64,000 nt of DNA. It comes from Favolaschia claudopus. Lineage: Eukaryota > Basidiomycota > Agaricomycetes > Agaricales > Mycenaceae. Positions 1-10,183 of the stretch are shown here, piece by piece. The stretch spans positions 2,914,001 through 2,978,000 of the forward strand of contig JAWWNJ010000009.1 of the NCBI GenBank assembly GCA_037176885.1. The letters are read 5' to 3'. Position 1 is the stretch's first letter; every line of letters starts with the position of its first letter. Both the position numbers and the translations under genes were made by a program. The notes under the pieces were generated by a model. That model did not search any database. It saw only the letters and a program-made list of their open reading frames with translations, and was not told the DNA's origin.

Positions 1-1153
1 GAGCTCACAATTAGAACTTCCAAATTCTGTACAAGTCTCCGAGATGCATATCGACATAGGTGGATAGCAAAATTATGCATTCCGAGAGCGCTAAGCAGAA
101 GCCATCATATGAAACGACTGGAAAGCTCCTCCGATTCTTCAAGACCCTCTTCATCTCCGCTTCCAACAAGCACAATGTTGCTTCTATTAGCGTCTACGGA
201 CGTCGCAAGGGGGTTTCATGCTCCATAATGTTACGCTACCTTCCCTTACATGTAGTTTCAACTCCCGAGCCAATACCAATCGTGAATCCCATGCTCGCAG
301 TCACTTCGACTTGACATGTGGATACCTCACAGGTTATTCTGGATTCTGTCTTCCTTAATTTCCTTCCACCTGAGATTGGGTACTGTAACTGCAGCTGCCA
401 ACATTCCTGATTGAGTAGTAGTATACACACTAAACAAGAGATACCTAGATCACACACCAGTCGAACTAAGATCGGACACGGGCCTTCAGAGCTGGGTGAA
501 TCGAAGGCGCGATCCCCTCTTTCCAACGAAGGCAAGAGATATTCTAGATGCCATGATATCAATCCGTAGCCCGCAATGAGGATAGCTTGAAGGAAGTCTA
601 CGCCCATTCTTCACGTGTCACATCGCGACAATGTGCAGCTCAGCACTGGTATCGTTGTCTGCGCTTTTTTTGGCCATGGGTACTATGTATCAGCATGGAA
701 GAACGGTAGATCCCGATACTTCTACTCGATGAATGGAGGAGCGCTACCTTGCTAAAGAAACCCATGTCGCCGACGGTCAAGTAGAAACCAATTTGAACGT
801 ATAACAAAGCGCCTAAATCATGATAGACGGTGGCACCAACGTGGGTGCAGCCAGCGATCGTGACTCGTCAAGGACGGAACGAAGCAGAGTACTTAGTACT
901 GGTAGGGTTGTTCGACCAAGAGGATTGAGGCCTGAGGGATCAACGATACAACCCAGATGCTAATGGTTGATGGGTGGAAAAGTGAGGGTACAAGAGTAGA
1001 CACAACAAGCAACGACAAACTATGTTGTCATGCCTCAGGGTAATTGTCTGTAGATCGTTACTCAATACCATATCTGGAGATATCTGGACTGCCGAAGCCC
1101 CGGCGTGGTGATCGCTCATCACTCGCAAGCGGCAAGTTGTCAGATCTATGTAC
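1..1153. other. no supported gene
   Basis: Several open frames exist on both strands, but none has a recognisable domain or a convincing spliced structure. A minus-strand frame at about 236-607 starts MGVDFLQAIL and is moderately hydrophobic. A second minus-strand frame near 770-860 (VGATVYHDLGALLYVQ) ends at a GTAGCG donor-like site, so a small spliced membrane-protein gene is possible. I cannot join the pieces with confidence. Confidence 0.3.
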
Positions 1154-1631
1154 TCACACCGCAGGACCGCGAATAATAAGCGGCTTACAGTATCGTTTTT
1201 ATGGCACAAAAAAGGGTCCAAATCAGGCTCCTTTTTATCTGAACAAAAAAGCGGCCGGAAAGCTGCCTTATTTAGGCAAATATCAGGGGCACATTGTTTT
1301 GTGCCTGATTATCTGTGATAAAAACGATACTGTAAGGGCCTTATTATTTGCGGTCCAGCGCTGTAGCTGCCAGTTGCCAGTTTACCCTGCACCATCCTTG
1401 CCAATCTGGCAGATGGCCTGCCACTGTGCAGGACCGCACATAATAAGGCCCTTACAGTATCATTTTTATCGCAGATAATCAGGCACAAAACAATGTGCCC
1501 CTGATATTTGCCTAAATAAGGCAGCTTTCCGGCCGCTTTTTTGTTCAGATAAAAAGGAGCCTGATTTGGACCCTTTTTTGCCATAAAAACGATGCTGTAA
1601 GCCGCTTATTATTCGCGGTCCTGCGGTGTGA
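1154..1631. mobile_element. 478-bp foldback element made of two inverted MITE-like units
   Basis: The two arms (about 1154-1356 and 1431-1631) are near-perfect reverse complements, separated by a 74-bp loop at 1357-1430. Each arm is also bounded by its own inverted termini: GGACCGCGAATAATAAG at one end and CTTATTATTTGCGGTCC at the other, followed inward by TTACAGTATCGTTTTTA. The element therefore reads as two ~200-bp MITE-like units placed head to head. Open frames of 144 and 91 codons on opposite strands encode the same peptide only because of this symmetry. No transposase is present. Confidence 0.85.
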
Positions 1632-1658
1632 CTTGGAGACTAAGTAGTTAGAGTCCTA

Positions 1659-1754
1659 GGTTCGGATCAAGCCGCCTTCTCACATGACATTCACGTGCTG
1701 ACACACTCTGAGTGAGTCCGGCTTGCCCGGACCGGAGAAGGCTTGTTCCGAACC
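1659..1754. repeat. imperfect inverted repeat
   Basis: The sequence GGTTCGGATCAAGCC near 1659 is mirrored by GGCTTGTTCCGAACC ending at 1754, with about 60 bp between the arms. It lies 28 bp beyond the foldback element. It may be a short MITE remnant or the scar of an earlier insertion. It is not a tRNA: no acceptor/anticodon fold is visible. Confidence 0.5.
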
Positions 1755-2311
1755 TATTATAGTCCAGAGTCGCCACTAGGCCAGTGCACATTTGAAGTAG
1801 CGTCTGCCACGGTCTGTGATTTAGCCACAGAGTTCAAGAAACACGGACATACTGCCAGTCGGCGTCGGATCCCACTCGAAAACAAATTCAACGATTCTCA
1901 GGCAAGGTGTTTACAGCCCCAATGCAGCCCAGCAAAAAAAAAACGCGCGAAAAAATGACAATTACATTAGACCGATGAGAAATCAACTGGCGGAAACAAG
2001 CTATGAAGCTCTGGCATCATGGCAGTCCTGCTGCAATGTGCAAAATATTTATCCCCGTTCCCGTCAATGCTGGTGACCTCTATCCCTTTCAAAGCCGTAA
2101 ATCTGAGTATGAATATGTGATCTGTGTCCGATTTGCATACCTGCTATGTCTCCTACTTGGCTGAACGACCCTTCTTGTTCCCTCGGTTTGGCGAAGGTTT
2201 CCTCTAAAATGAAGTAAGTCCCACCGGTGTAGATGTTCAAGGTCGATTCATCATACCCGAGAGACTTGTCGCTTCCGTGAAGATTGTGCTGGCTGAAATG
2301 CGGTCAATTTT

Positions 2312-2566
2312 CTATCGACAAAAAGGAAGCACTTTGTCGTACTCAAAGGATCTCAAAACAGCTCCAGTGGTCCTCCCAAAATCATCCAGACCACGCTTGA
2401 CAAGACCTTGGGCCCCGTCTGATACCTCGTGCACAGCGTGAGGGATGAAAGCGCTTAGTCCGGTGCCGTCGAGAGTGTCATCCAGAGCGCGGTGGCCATT
2501 TTCCATGGCCCCACACAATAGTCCTGTGGTGCCTTCGACAAGATTTCCGACGGTAGAGAAAAGCAT
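2312..2566 (-). CDS. small hypothetical protein, 84 aa
   Basis: This is a single-exon frame with an ATG at 2566. The product is soluble-looking, rich in Gly, Asp and Leu (MLFSTVGNLVEGTTGLLCGA at the N terminus), with no domain I recognise. A good TATA box (plus-strand 2613-2621) lies about 50 bp upstream of the ATG, which supports a real promoter. No signal peptide or membrane segment is obvious. It could also be one exon of a longer gene. Confidence 0.45.
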   Translation of the reverse strand: MLFSTVGNLVEGTTGLLCGAMENGHRALDDTLDGTGLSAFIPHAVHEVSDGAQGLVKRGLDDFGRTTGAVLRSFEYDKVLPFCR

Positions 2567-4728
2567 TGCTGGTAGTTTTGAACTAGCCTAAACAACTCAC
2601 AAAGGCCCGTCCATTATATACTTCTCGCAAGAGCCCTGAAATTCTATCGCCCATCCTTTCTTTCAGAGTTTGCGGTTTGCAATGAGTGAGGGCACAACCT
2701 GCAATACAAAATGAAGTCAAAATGATCGAAAGAACGTGTAAAGGACGGTATTACCTCCAGCATTTCCTGTGGCATACCGCGAGGATCCACGTAGACACCG
2801 TGCGTCCTTGGTTTCATGCAATTCAAAAGTATCACAGTATGCGCTGTCTTGAGAACCTTGCGGCCGAGTCCGAACACAAATTAGAACCTCCAATGCATAT
2901 TTTAGCGCATAATGGACGCTGCATGGTCTCGGAAGACACCGAAATTGAGAGGCATAGACTAAGAACAAGTTGAGGAGATTGTTTTGGAGCGTGTGGAAGA
3001 CACTTAACTTCGACGCAATCGCATACAACGCCCTTGACACCATTCAATACGCCCATCCTGTCCAGAGTGCGATTGTCTCTGGCATTGGGCGTCTCTGCAC
3101 TGCCAACCATGAGAATGGGACGTACTTGACTCGAATAATGCATAAGCGTCTAGTGAGGTGTTGGCGCCCATAGTCTTGGGGTGCGTTATTTGTGCCCTCA
3201 TCTTACTCTGTGGTCATCTCCGACAGGTTCGAAGAACAGAGAATGGGGTGACAGGTACGATGAACGAGTATGCAATGTCAGACGCATGCCAAATCCACTC
3301 ACCCCACGCGGAATACCGGACAGTCTCCCCATTTTCACCGCACTGGAAGGCTGTGTGGCAGCTCGCTCCTGGCCGAGTGTCAACAAGTATTGACCAGAAG
3401 GCGACCAAGTTCAATCCGTCTAAATGGGTTGCTCCGAGTCAGATTCCGAGTTGTAGGCGCATACATTGAGGGACCCGAGTCTGGATTCTGAAAGCAAGAT
3501 CTGAAAACTGTGAGAAGGAGCCAAAGAAGACTGGGGAGAAATCCGAGGGCCGAGCAAAATAGGCGGTTGCTGACATTGCTGTTGGCTTGCTGGAAAAATA
3601 TCCTCTAGCTATTGACGCCGATTCCACGGTTTCATTTCGCTCTTTTTGTTGGGTGGGTTCTATCACTGGGCACAGGGAGACTTGTGGGATTGGCGTGATG
3701 ACGCTCACGAGGCAGAGGAGGGCCCGGGGGCGAAGGTGTGCCTGAATTGAGTACTTGTTTTGTAAATACTGAAGTGGGAAAGCGGTGTTCGTTATCCGTG
3801 CGTGTAGTGAGGACTACTCTACGTACCTACCGCCTGGTAACCGCCAGCACCAGGGCGAGCGAAGGGTCTTAGGCAAACCTCAGCCTGTGACACTCAGGCT
3901 GTCCCAGACTCGCAGGTGAACTCTGAAGCTAAAAGGCCAAACGTGGCGCAGGAGGCAAATTGCACAGTTTTTGCGTCGAGCTGTAGCCGTCCACTATCGG
4001 TGAAGAAACAGACAGTGGTGGTCTATGGAGCGGTCAGAGTTGGAGGACACACAAATTACGGGAAAGCCCGGGAGTCTAGACCGGGATAAAGTAAGTATTG
4101 CTTCCCACACTCACGAGGCTTCTACTCTAACCCTAACCCTAGCAAAGCCAACTGGTCAGTGCCAGTGATTCCGGAATCCGTGAGTACTCAGTAACTTGAA
4201 GTATTCGCCGTTGTACATACAACTGTTCAACATCTCGGAACCCGCAACACCCACCACTTAGTCTGTCATCGTCTTTGATTGTCCCGGCCACTCTGGCTCG
4301 AGTGAGTCGTTACTTCTGAAAGCTTCTGAAGGGCAAATCGGATTGAAATCGACTCCAAGCCTCCATAACTAGTACTGCCATGGGCTCAAGGACCGTCTAA
4401 AACACCAAAACCTGTTCGAAAGTAACACCTTCACGAGACAAAAAATTGAGATCTGTGCAAGTGATCATGATCTCTGCCTGCTCTTACTGTATCGTCTCCT
4501 CCTGTCTCCGACACTTTGAATGAGTTGCCTGTGAGACTTTTTCGTCGTTGCTTCCATATTCCTAATTCAAAGACTGGCCATCAACAAAACTTCCATGCAC
4601 TACATGTGAAATCTCATCCAGATGGATAAATACGATTCATAATATACATGAAACGAAATTCGAAACATGCTGCGCCGGTATTGAAGATATACTCAGGCGT
4701 AGTCAAGCAAATGAGCAAGACGACAAAA
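2567..4728. other. no firmly supported gene; possible small spliced minus-strand gene at 2663-2877
   Basis: On the minus strand a frame from about 2877 to 2755 (HTVILLNCMKPRTHGVYVDP in its middle) meets a GTAATA donor. A TGCAG acceptor follows at 2699 and a short exon ends in TGA at 2663-2665, so a small spliced gene is possible. Its 5' end was not found. The rest, including many overlapping frames at 2700-3700, shows no recognisable domain. A short CTAACCCTAACCCTAG tract at about 4127-4142 is telomere-repeat-like but only two units long. Nothing else was seen between 3710 and 4728. Confidence 0.3.
2611..2621 (-). promoter_or_regulatory. TATA-box-like element for the 84-aa ORF
   Basis: The minus strand reads GTATATAATGG, 45-55 bp upstream of the ATG at 2566. 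Position and sequence fit a fungal TATA element. No other promoter element was identified. Confidence 0.4.
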
Positions 4729-6347
4729 CTATAACATCTCCCCATAGTTTTTGCACTCTTGTATCGTTTCTGGGACCACACGAATACGCCATTGGTTAAC
4801 CATCCCCTCAAACGGAACAACCCGCCCTCGAAGATGAGGCATATACTGCGCCTGAAACTCAGCCGCAGGCACCGCACACTCAGCATAGAATAACGAATCC
4901 TGCAACTGCGGGTACACCACCATCTCGTTGAACCTCCCCGGCCTGACACCCGGGCCCATCTCCGGCATATGATGATGTCTTGAAAACAAGATGTAGGGTT
5001 TCTGAATATTGAACCTGCCAGCAAAGTATTGATCGCGGGCCTCTTGCGACCGCGCTATTTCATCCTGGGTCCCGTGTTCATTGTCTGTTTTCAGGAGGTT
5101 GTTTTCCGGAATCCAGAGCTGTGGCCATGTATCAAAGTTTGAAATTTTTTGCTTCAAAAAGAACGACGACGATAATATACTTACCTTGTGAATCTGATCG
5201 AATAGCTCGCCATCCCGAACATAGATAGCGCAGATATACCTGTCATGTACTGGTCTATCCCAGCTAGCGAAAAACATCGCTCTGAGAACATATCAGTCAA
5301 CAAGCAAACAATACAAACAAAACGTGAACTCACACCGCCGGATCATCTGTCATGTAAAGACCATAACCGTACCTTGCCGGTCTGGAATAATCCAACCTTC
5401 TCAATCCTTGTCGATACCGCGCCGCATTGGGACCACTGGTCCCCACCCAACCCACGAATCTCTTCTTGCCCTGTTCAGTAAGAGACAATGGGATACCCCG
5501 CATGCAGAGCTTGTTTCGCCGCCAGACGGCAAGACCGGCTTGATAGCTATCCCAGGTCAAACCGTTGTCGTTCTGTAGTGTTTTGAAGGTTACACCTTCA
5601 GAAAAGGTAAAGAAATGTCAGAAGAATCAAATCGATCGACAGCGGCATACATACCAAACGTGATCTCCACCTCTCGATTTTTAGGATCGTCGTCAAAGAG
5701 CAGCTACGATGAGTTCACATCAAGTCAGTGACTGAAGATTCGAGAAATACCATATCGGAAAAATCGATTTGCTCCCCCGATTGAGCAGTGTAAGCCTGAA
5801 TCCTCGCGAAGTGATTGATTTTTGAAACTACAATCAATGCTGAGAAATTATTGAGCCGTGAATTCAAACTAATACACCAACCATCATACACTTCATCGTA
5901 GCTGACCGAGCCTATGATCCCAAAGTGCCACAACGCACGATCACATCTTCCGAAAATCTTTGTGAGAGGGCGTGAAATGCAAGAAAAAAGTGTAACGCTC
6001 ACAGCGCTCGGCTCGTATTCCGTGAAACCACTGCAACTTGGACACCATGAGCCAGAAGGTCTTGTATAACGGGAAGTACATGCGGAAAGAGCATGATGGT
6101 GTTGTGAGAATTTCTCCTGATACAGCTGTCATTTCGTCAAGTATCAGGGAAGGATGTTCGAGGCATTACCTGTCTACAATTGTGTTCCCCGTGCGATAGA
6201 GATTATCTTCGTGGCTGAATCTGTTGGCATCGAGCCAACCCCTCCAGACCGTCCCACTATTTCGGACGGTAAGACGGCAATCGCGGGAAGGTATTATATA
6301 TGTACGAGCACTCACTCGAGATCTAGAGCAACGAGCCGTGGATACAT
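4729..6347 (-). CDS. MDP-1-like HAD phosphatase fused to ADP-ribosyltransferase-like domain (copy A)
   Basis: Nine exons splice into a 390-aa protein (6316-6347, 6170-6256, 6003-6116, 5882-5946, 5751-5827, 5655-5703, 5334-5595, 5185-5281, 4729-5118); all junctions are GT-AG and stay in frame. Residues 1-141 match magnesium-dependent phosphatase 1 of the HAD superfamily: motif I LDLDGTVW (nucleophile D9, acid D11), motif II VVSRNTSRAL, motif III SKxxHF, motif IV LLFDDD. The active site is complete. Residues 142-390 resemble an ART/PARP fold: GWVGT (190-194), RPARYGYGLYMTDDPAVA (213-230) and RFNEMVVYPQ with Glu326 in the place of the PARP catalytic Glu. A conserved SRHHHM motif is at 307-312. 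No signal peptide or membrane segment is seen, so it is probably cytosolic or nuclear. Substrate and biological role are unknown; the domain calls are from motif recognition only. Confidence 0.85.
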
Positions 6348-7553
6348 TTCATGATGATACCCTCTAGTGAGGTTTCAATATCAATGCTGATTCAAAAGCG
6401 TACACTAACCGTAGGTGCTCGAGATAGTCCCCATTCATCTTTTCGGTGCCATCGAGGACAGCATCCGCTAGAAGATGCAGACCAACGACCGCGATCTCTG
6501 CGCCAACCATCACAATCCCGCGTAGGGTGTTTGCAATCAATTGGTGGAGCATTCGCAAGTCCCCAGTCAACAGAGAGGTGGAGGTACGAAGCTCTCAAAC
6601 AAAAGAGTGTTCGATGGCGGGAAGTTGGCACGCTACCGGTGCGGTTTATCAGACGAATAAATGAGCCCGGAAAAGCAAGTTCAGCACGCGTTATATTCAT
6701 GGAGAACATATCACGTCTAATTCGCATTGCGAAAATCCATCAGTATTGTACAACAGTGCCTCGTTGTGATTGTCAGACGGAATGAATGCGGCTCACATTC
6801 GCTGTTATCAGGTGGCTCGGCAGCAGTATCAGCTGAGGCGTATGTATTTGGCTGAACTAAAGTTGTATCGAGCGGCTCGCCCATTCCATGTGCCATTCAA
6901 TGCAAGCTTTCAAAGGCCAGTATGAATAAATAGTAGAACGGTATGAAACACGGTTGTTGGCCGCGCGCATCTTGCAAGCAGTGAAGTGGGTGTTAGCCTC
7001 GAGGGTATCGGAGAGTAGCGGCAACAAGAAGACGTCCGGGGGGCGCGAGATCCACAAGGTCAATACAGGCAGAGCCTGAGTCTGTAGCGGAAGTTGCCGA
7101 ACAGTTTGGCAGGCTTGATCTGATCACAGTGATCACTGATCAGTGATACGGTCATAAAGAAACGATCGCATCTGTGGCTCCAACTTTCTGCTCTGTTTCC
7201 TACGTCTGCGCGCAAGTCTGAGTCGCTTTGGTTGCCCGTATTGTACTATGGCTCTCTCTGCACAACGTCTAATACTTATCTTTGTCCAGAGCAGTCAGCG
7301 ACAATGATTGCGTCATTGATATTTTCGTTTCACGAGCGAAATTCAATGCGATGCCACTCAAATACAGTACCACTGGCCCACCGCTATGCGATGCTCCTGC
7401 TCATGCCCAGAGTACTGCAAAATGTGTTTTACATAGCATACCAGCTTGCATCCTCCTGGCTAACTTGAGGTATGTCGCATATTCAAAGTCGCTCAAAAAG
7501 TGAAGAATCATGCCGGGTGGCGTCACAACTCCCATCCCTTTCAATTTCGCCAG
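6348..7553. other. intergenic region between divergent copy A and the MBL hydrolase gene
   Basis: No gene is supported. Open frames at 6351-6785 and 6392-6727 overlap on opposite strands and lack domains. A 16-bp perfect palindrome ATCACTGATCAGTGAT lies near 7131-7146 within a cluster of GATC-containing half sites. The divergent genes on both sides mean that both promoters must lie here, but no clear TATA element was found. Confidence 0.4.
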
Positions 7554-9113
7554 ATGCCACCCATATCCCCCGCCCCAGTGGAATTTATCTTCCTAGGAAC
7601 AGGCACTTCAGGGAGCCTGCCTTACATTGACTGTATAACATCACCGCGGAAGGACGAACCGTGTAGGACATGCTTGTCGACGTTGAAGAGGGATGGCCGA
7701 CGAAATATCCGACGGAATACGTCTGGCGTTCTCAAGATGAGCGCCCAGGATGGTAGAGAGGTGTAAGCTGAACTGGTTTCTTTGTGTTCAACTTTCAAAG
7801 CTCTGACTCGGCGCGTGCGTACAGGACGATCGTGATTGATGTGGGAAAGACATTCCAAGCAGCTTCGCTGGAGTGGTTCCCCAAATTCGGTCTACGGCGT
7901 ATTGACGCGGTCTTACTAACTCATGGTCATGCGGATGGTACATTTTTTATTTGGCTATCAACGCAAACTCTTTGCACTAACCCGACGCCGAATAGCTATG
8001 AATGGTCTTGATGACCTTCGAGGTATCCTTCGACGCATTTGTCCGCTGCGCTTGTCTGATTCCTTCTGGCAGCGTGGACACTGTACGGCCTTATACAGGC
8101 GCACGTGGATATATATTTGTCTCAGGAAACCTTCGAAGCCGTACAGCGATGTTTTCCTTACCTGGTGTCCCACCAATTCGCATCGGGTGGCGGAGATGTG
8201 TGGAACAGTTTTCCCGGACTTCTGTTTGAAATAATAATATCGTTATAGGTCTCAGCACTCAACTGGCACATCATTAACGACAAAGTCCCCTTCGAAATCA
8301 ACGACACCGGTATTCAAGTAATCCCATTCGCAGGTAGGAAAATTCCCCTGAGAATCAGTTCAGAATGAATCTCAACTCTGGCTTTGTATCCCAGTGCATC
8401 ACGGATTCAAACATGCCTCGGCGGCTTTTGTTACCCAAGTACAACTGCCCACAATCTCTACACCATCCGACGCCCACGGCGAGAATAATCCCGACTCCGC
8501 CAGTTCTGCACTCGCACAACTCTCGCCATACGGATCCAAATATTCTCTCGAAAAACTAGAACCTTATCCCCAGCCTTTCCACTCGTTCGGCTTCAAAATT
8601 GCTGACCATCTCATCTACATCTCGGATGTCTCTCATGTACCCGACGACGTTTGGCCTCTCATCGTGCAGCCGCCAAAAAACTCGAGCACAGCGATCGTAC
8701 CGGTCTGCGTTCTCGACTGCCTTCAAATCAAACCGCACAACTCCCATATGAGTGTCGCACAATCCTTGGCGACGGCTCGGCGAATCGGTGCACAGAGGAC
8801 GTATTTGACTGGCTTCTGCCATGAAGCCACTCACGAGGAGTTCGTGACGATAACCTCCGTCGTCGGGGGTGCGGTGCAAAGGCCGTCGAGTCTATCCAAG
8901 AAAGAGGCTCGCGCGCTGGCAACTATCGAGCCGGGGAATCCTGTGTGGGTGCGTCCGGCTTATGACGGCCTCAGGGTCGTTATAAATCCAGACCGAACAG
9001 TGAATGATGGGACGTACTCTGACAGGACGAGAGCTTTGAAGTCTTCGATTGTTTCCGCATGCAGCAGACTATCCGTTTATATCAAGAAAATACTCTATCC
9101 TTCGTTGAGATGA
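7554..9113 (+). CDS. PhnP-like metallo-beta-lactamase-fold hydrolase
   Basis: Six exons (7554-7762, 7801-7937, 7996-8022, 8073-8197, 8249-8333, 8395-9113) give a 433-aa protein. The N terminus reads [17 protein letters not shown], followed by a Cys-containing CRTCL segment and NTSGVL, as in the PhnP / phosphoribosyl cyclic phosphodiesterase branch of the MBL fold. The metal-binding motif [16 protein letters not shown] is assembled across two introns (the His after HAD is Ala, as I recall for fungal homologues). Further ligands are in VHHG, in [10 protein letters not shown] and in [10 protein letters not shown] near residues 380-390. Bacterial PhnP cleaves phosphoribosyl 1,2-cyclic phosphate; the fungal substrate is not known. 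The gene is divergent from copy A. The first intron (38 nt) is short but gives the only in-frame join. Confidence 0.85.
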
Positions 9114-9302
9114 AAGAACAGAAATCAGTACTATATGTACGATAGCCTAGATAGCATAGAATATGCGCACACCATGATCTGTTTGACCAGTGAGTCGTGA
9201 CCACTGTACTTTGTGATATGTTGTTCCTGAATCCTGATGAAAAGAGGCCGACGGTTCGGCGCCTGGTTATTACGTCTCTACACGTCTATTCTCTATCTAA
9301 CT

Positions 9303-9370
9303 ATCGATGCATTGCCAGTGATCAGGTCAATCCCATATCGATGCATTGCCAGTGATCAGGTCAATCCCAT
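9303..9370. repeat. perfect 34-bp tandem duplication
   Basis: The unit beginning ATCGATGCATTGCCAGTGAT occurs twice back to back (9303-9336 and 9337-9370) with no mismatch. It lies 190 bp downstream of the MBL hydrolase stop codon. No function is apparent. Confidence 0.9.
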
Positions 9371-9889
9371 GGTTGAACGTTGCAACGTTGAACCGTCAGA
9401 AGTTGAATATTGAATTCTAATTTTTGAGCCATCCATCAATGCTCATTCTTGATATCTGTGATGCCGTATGTTCGAGTCTTCAAAGTCAATCGAAGTTGCC
9501 AGAACAGAGAGCGTTCAAGAGGTTATGGGTTCCAGAACAAGTACGACCATGAAAGTCTTGGTGAAAGTTGCCGTCAGGAACGGTTTATTTTTGGTATTGA
9601 TTCCGCATCTAATTCCCTTTTTGGGCACGGCCGTCACAAGCTCTGTTGCTTGAAGTTGCGTGCGTGACGTCCTGTGACGACACTGACGAGGTAGGACCAA
9701 GTCCACCAACTCAGATTGCTGCTGTGGTTCTCGACGTCGACGCTCGGATACTCCACGTCTCAAGGCTTCAAGCGATATGAATCCTCAAGCTATTCGGCGC
9801 CTCGGCGACGGCAGTTCAGACTCCATTTGACTCGTTCGATCAAGTTTCTTTGAAGCAACCACCCTTCTCTGGAACTAGTCTGGATTTAA

Positions 9890-10183
9890 GCTGTAGAGGC
9901 GAGTACGAGTCGCCTCGGAGTTTGAAATTTTTGATGCACCCTTATGCTGCCCTACAACAAACACTAATTCCAGTCATTACCACGGGATATGTAAATTTTG
10001 AGTCTTAAGAGGCTCTCCAATTTTTTTGCCGGATTTTAGGAGACAGAATTTAGGTGAACTATGTCTTTCTTTCTGACCTCTTTCTCGCTATAATTGATGG
10101 GACTGATGCAGTACTGATGACTTGGCGTTGTCAACGGCCACAAAATTTTAAACTCCGAGGCGACTCGTACTCGCCTCTACAGC
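9890..10183. mobile_element. 294-bp MITE with TTAA target-site duplication
   Basis: The ends are inverted repeats of at least 34 exact bases starting GCTGTAGAGGCGAGTACGAG. Both ends are flanked by TTAA (9886-9889 and 10184-10187). A TTAA duplication is typical of piggyBac-type elements and some other cut-and-paste families. The interior is AT-rich and has no coding capacity, so it is non-autonomous. Confidence 0.85.

Noticed and set aside
1044..1584. Two overlapping frames on opposite strands (144 and 91 codons) that encode the same peptide
   Set aside because: They are translations of the two arms of the foldback element, not genes.
1659..1754. GGTTCGGATC-like words as possible tRNA T-arm
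   Set aside because: No acceptor stem, anticodon arm or A-box at the right spacing; the symmetry fits an inverted repeat.
4127..4142. CTAACCCTAACCCTAG tract as possible telomere
   Set aside because: Only two units, inside ordinary sequence; no array.
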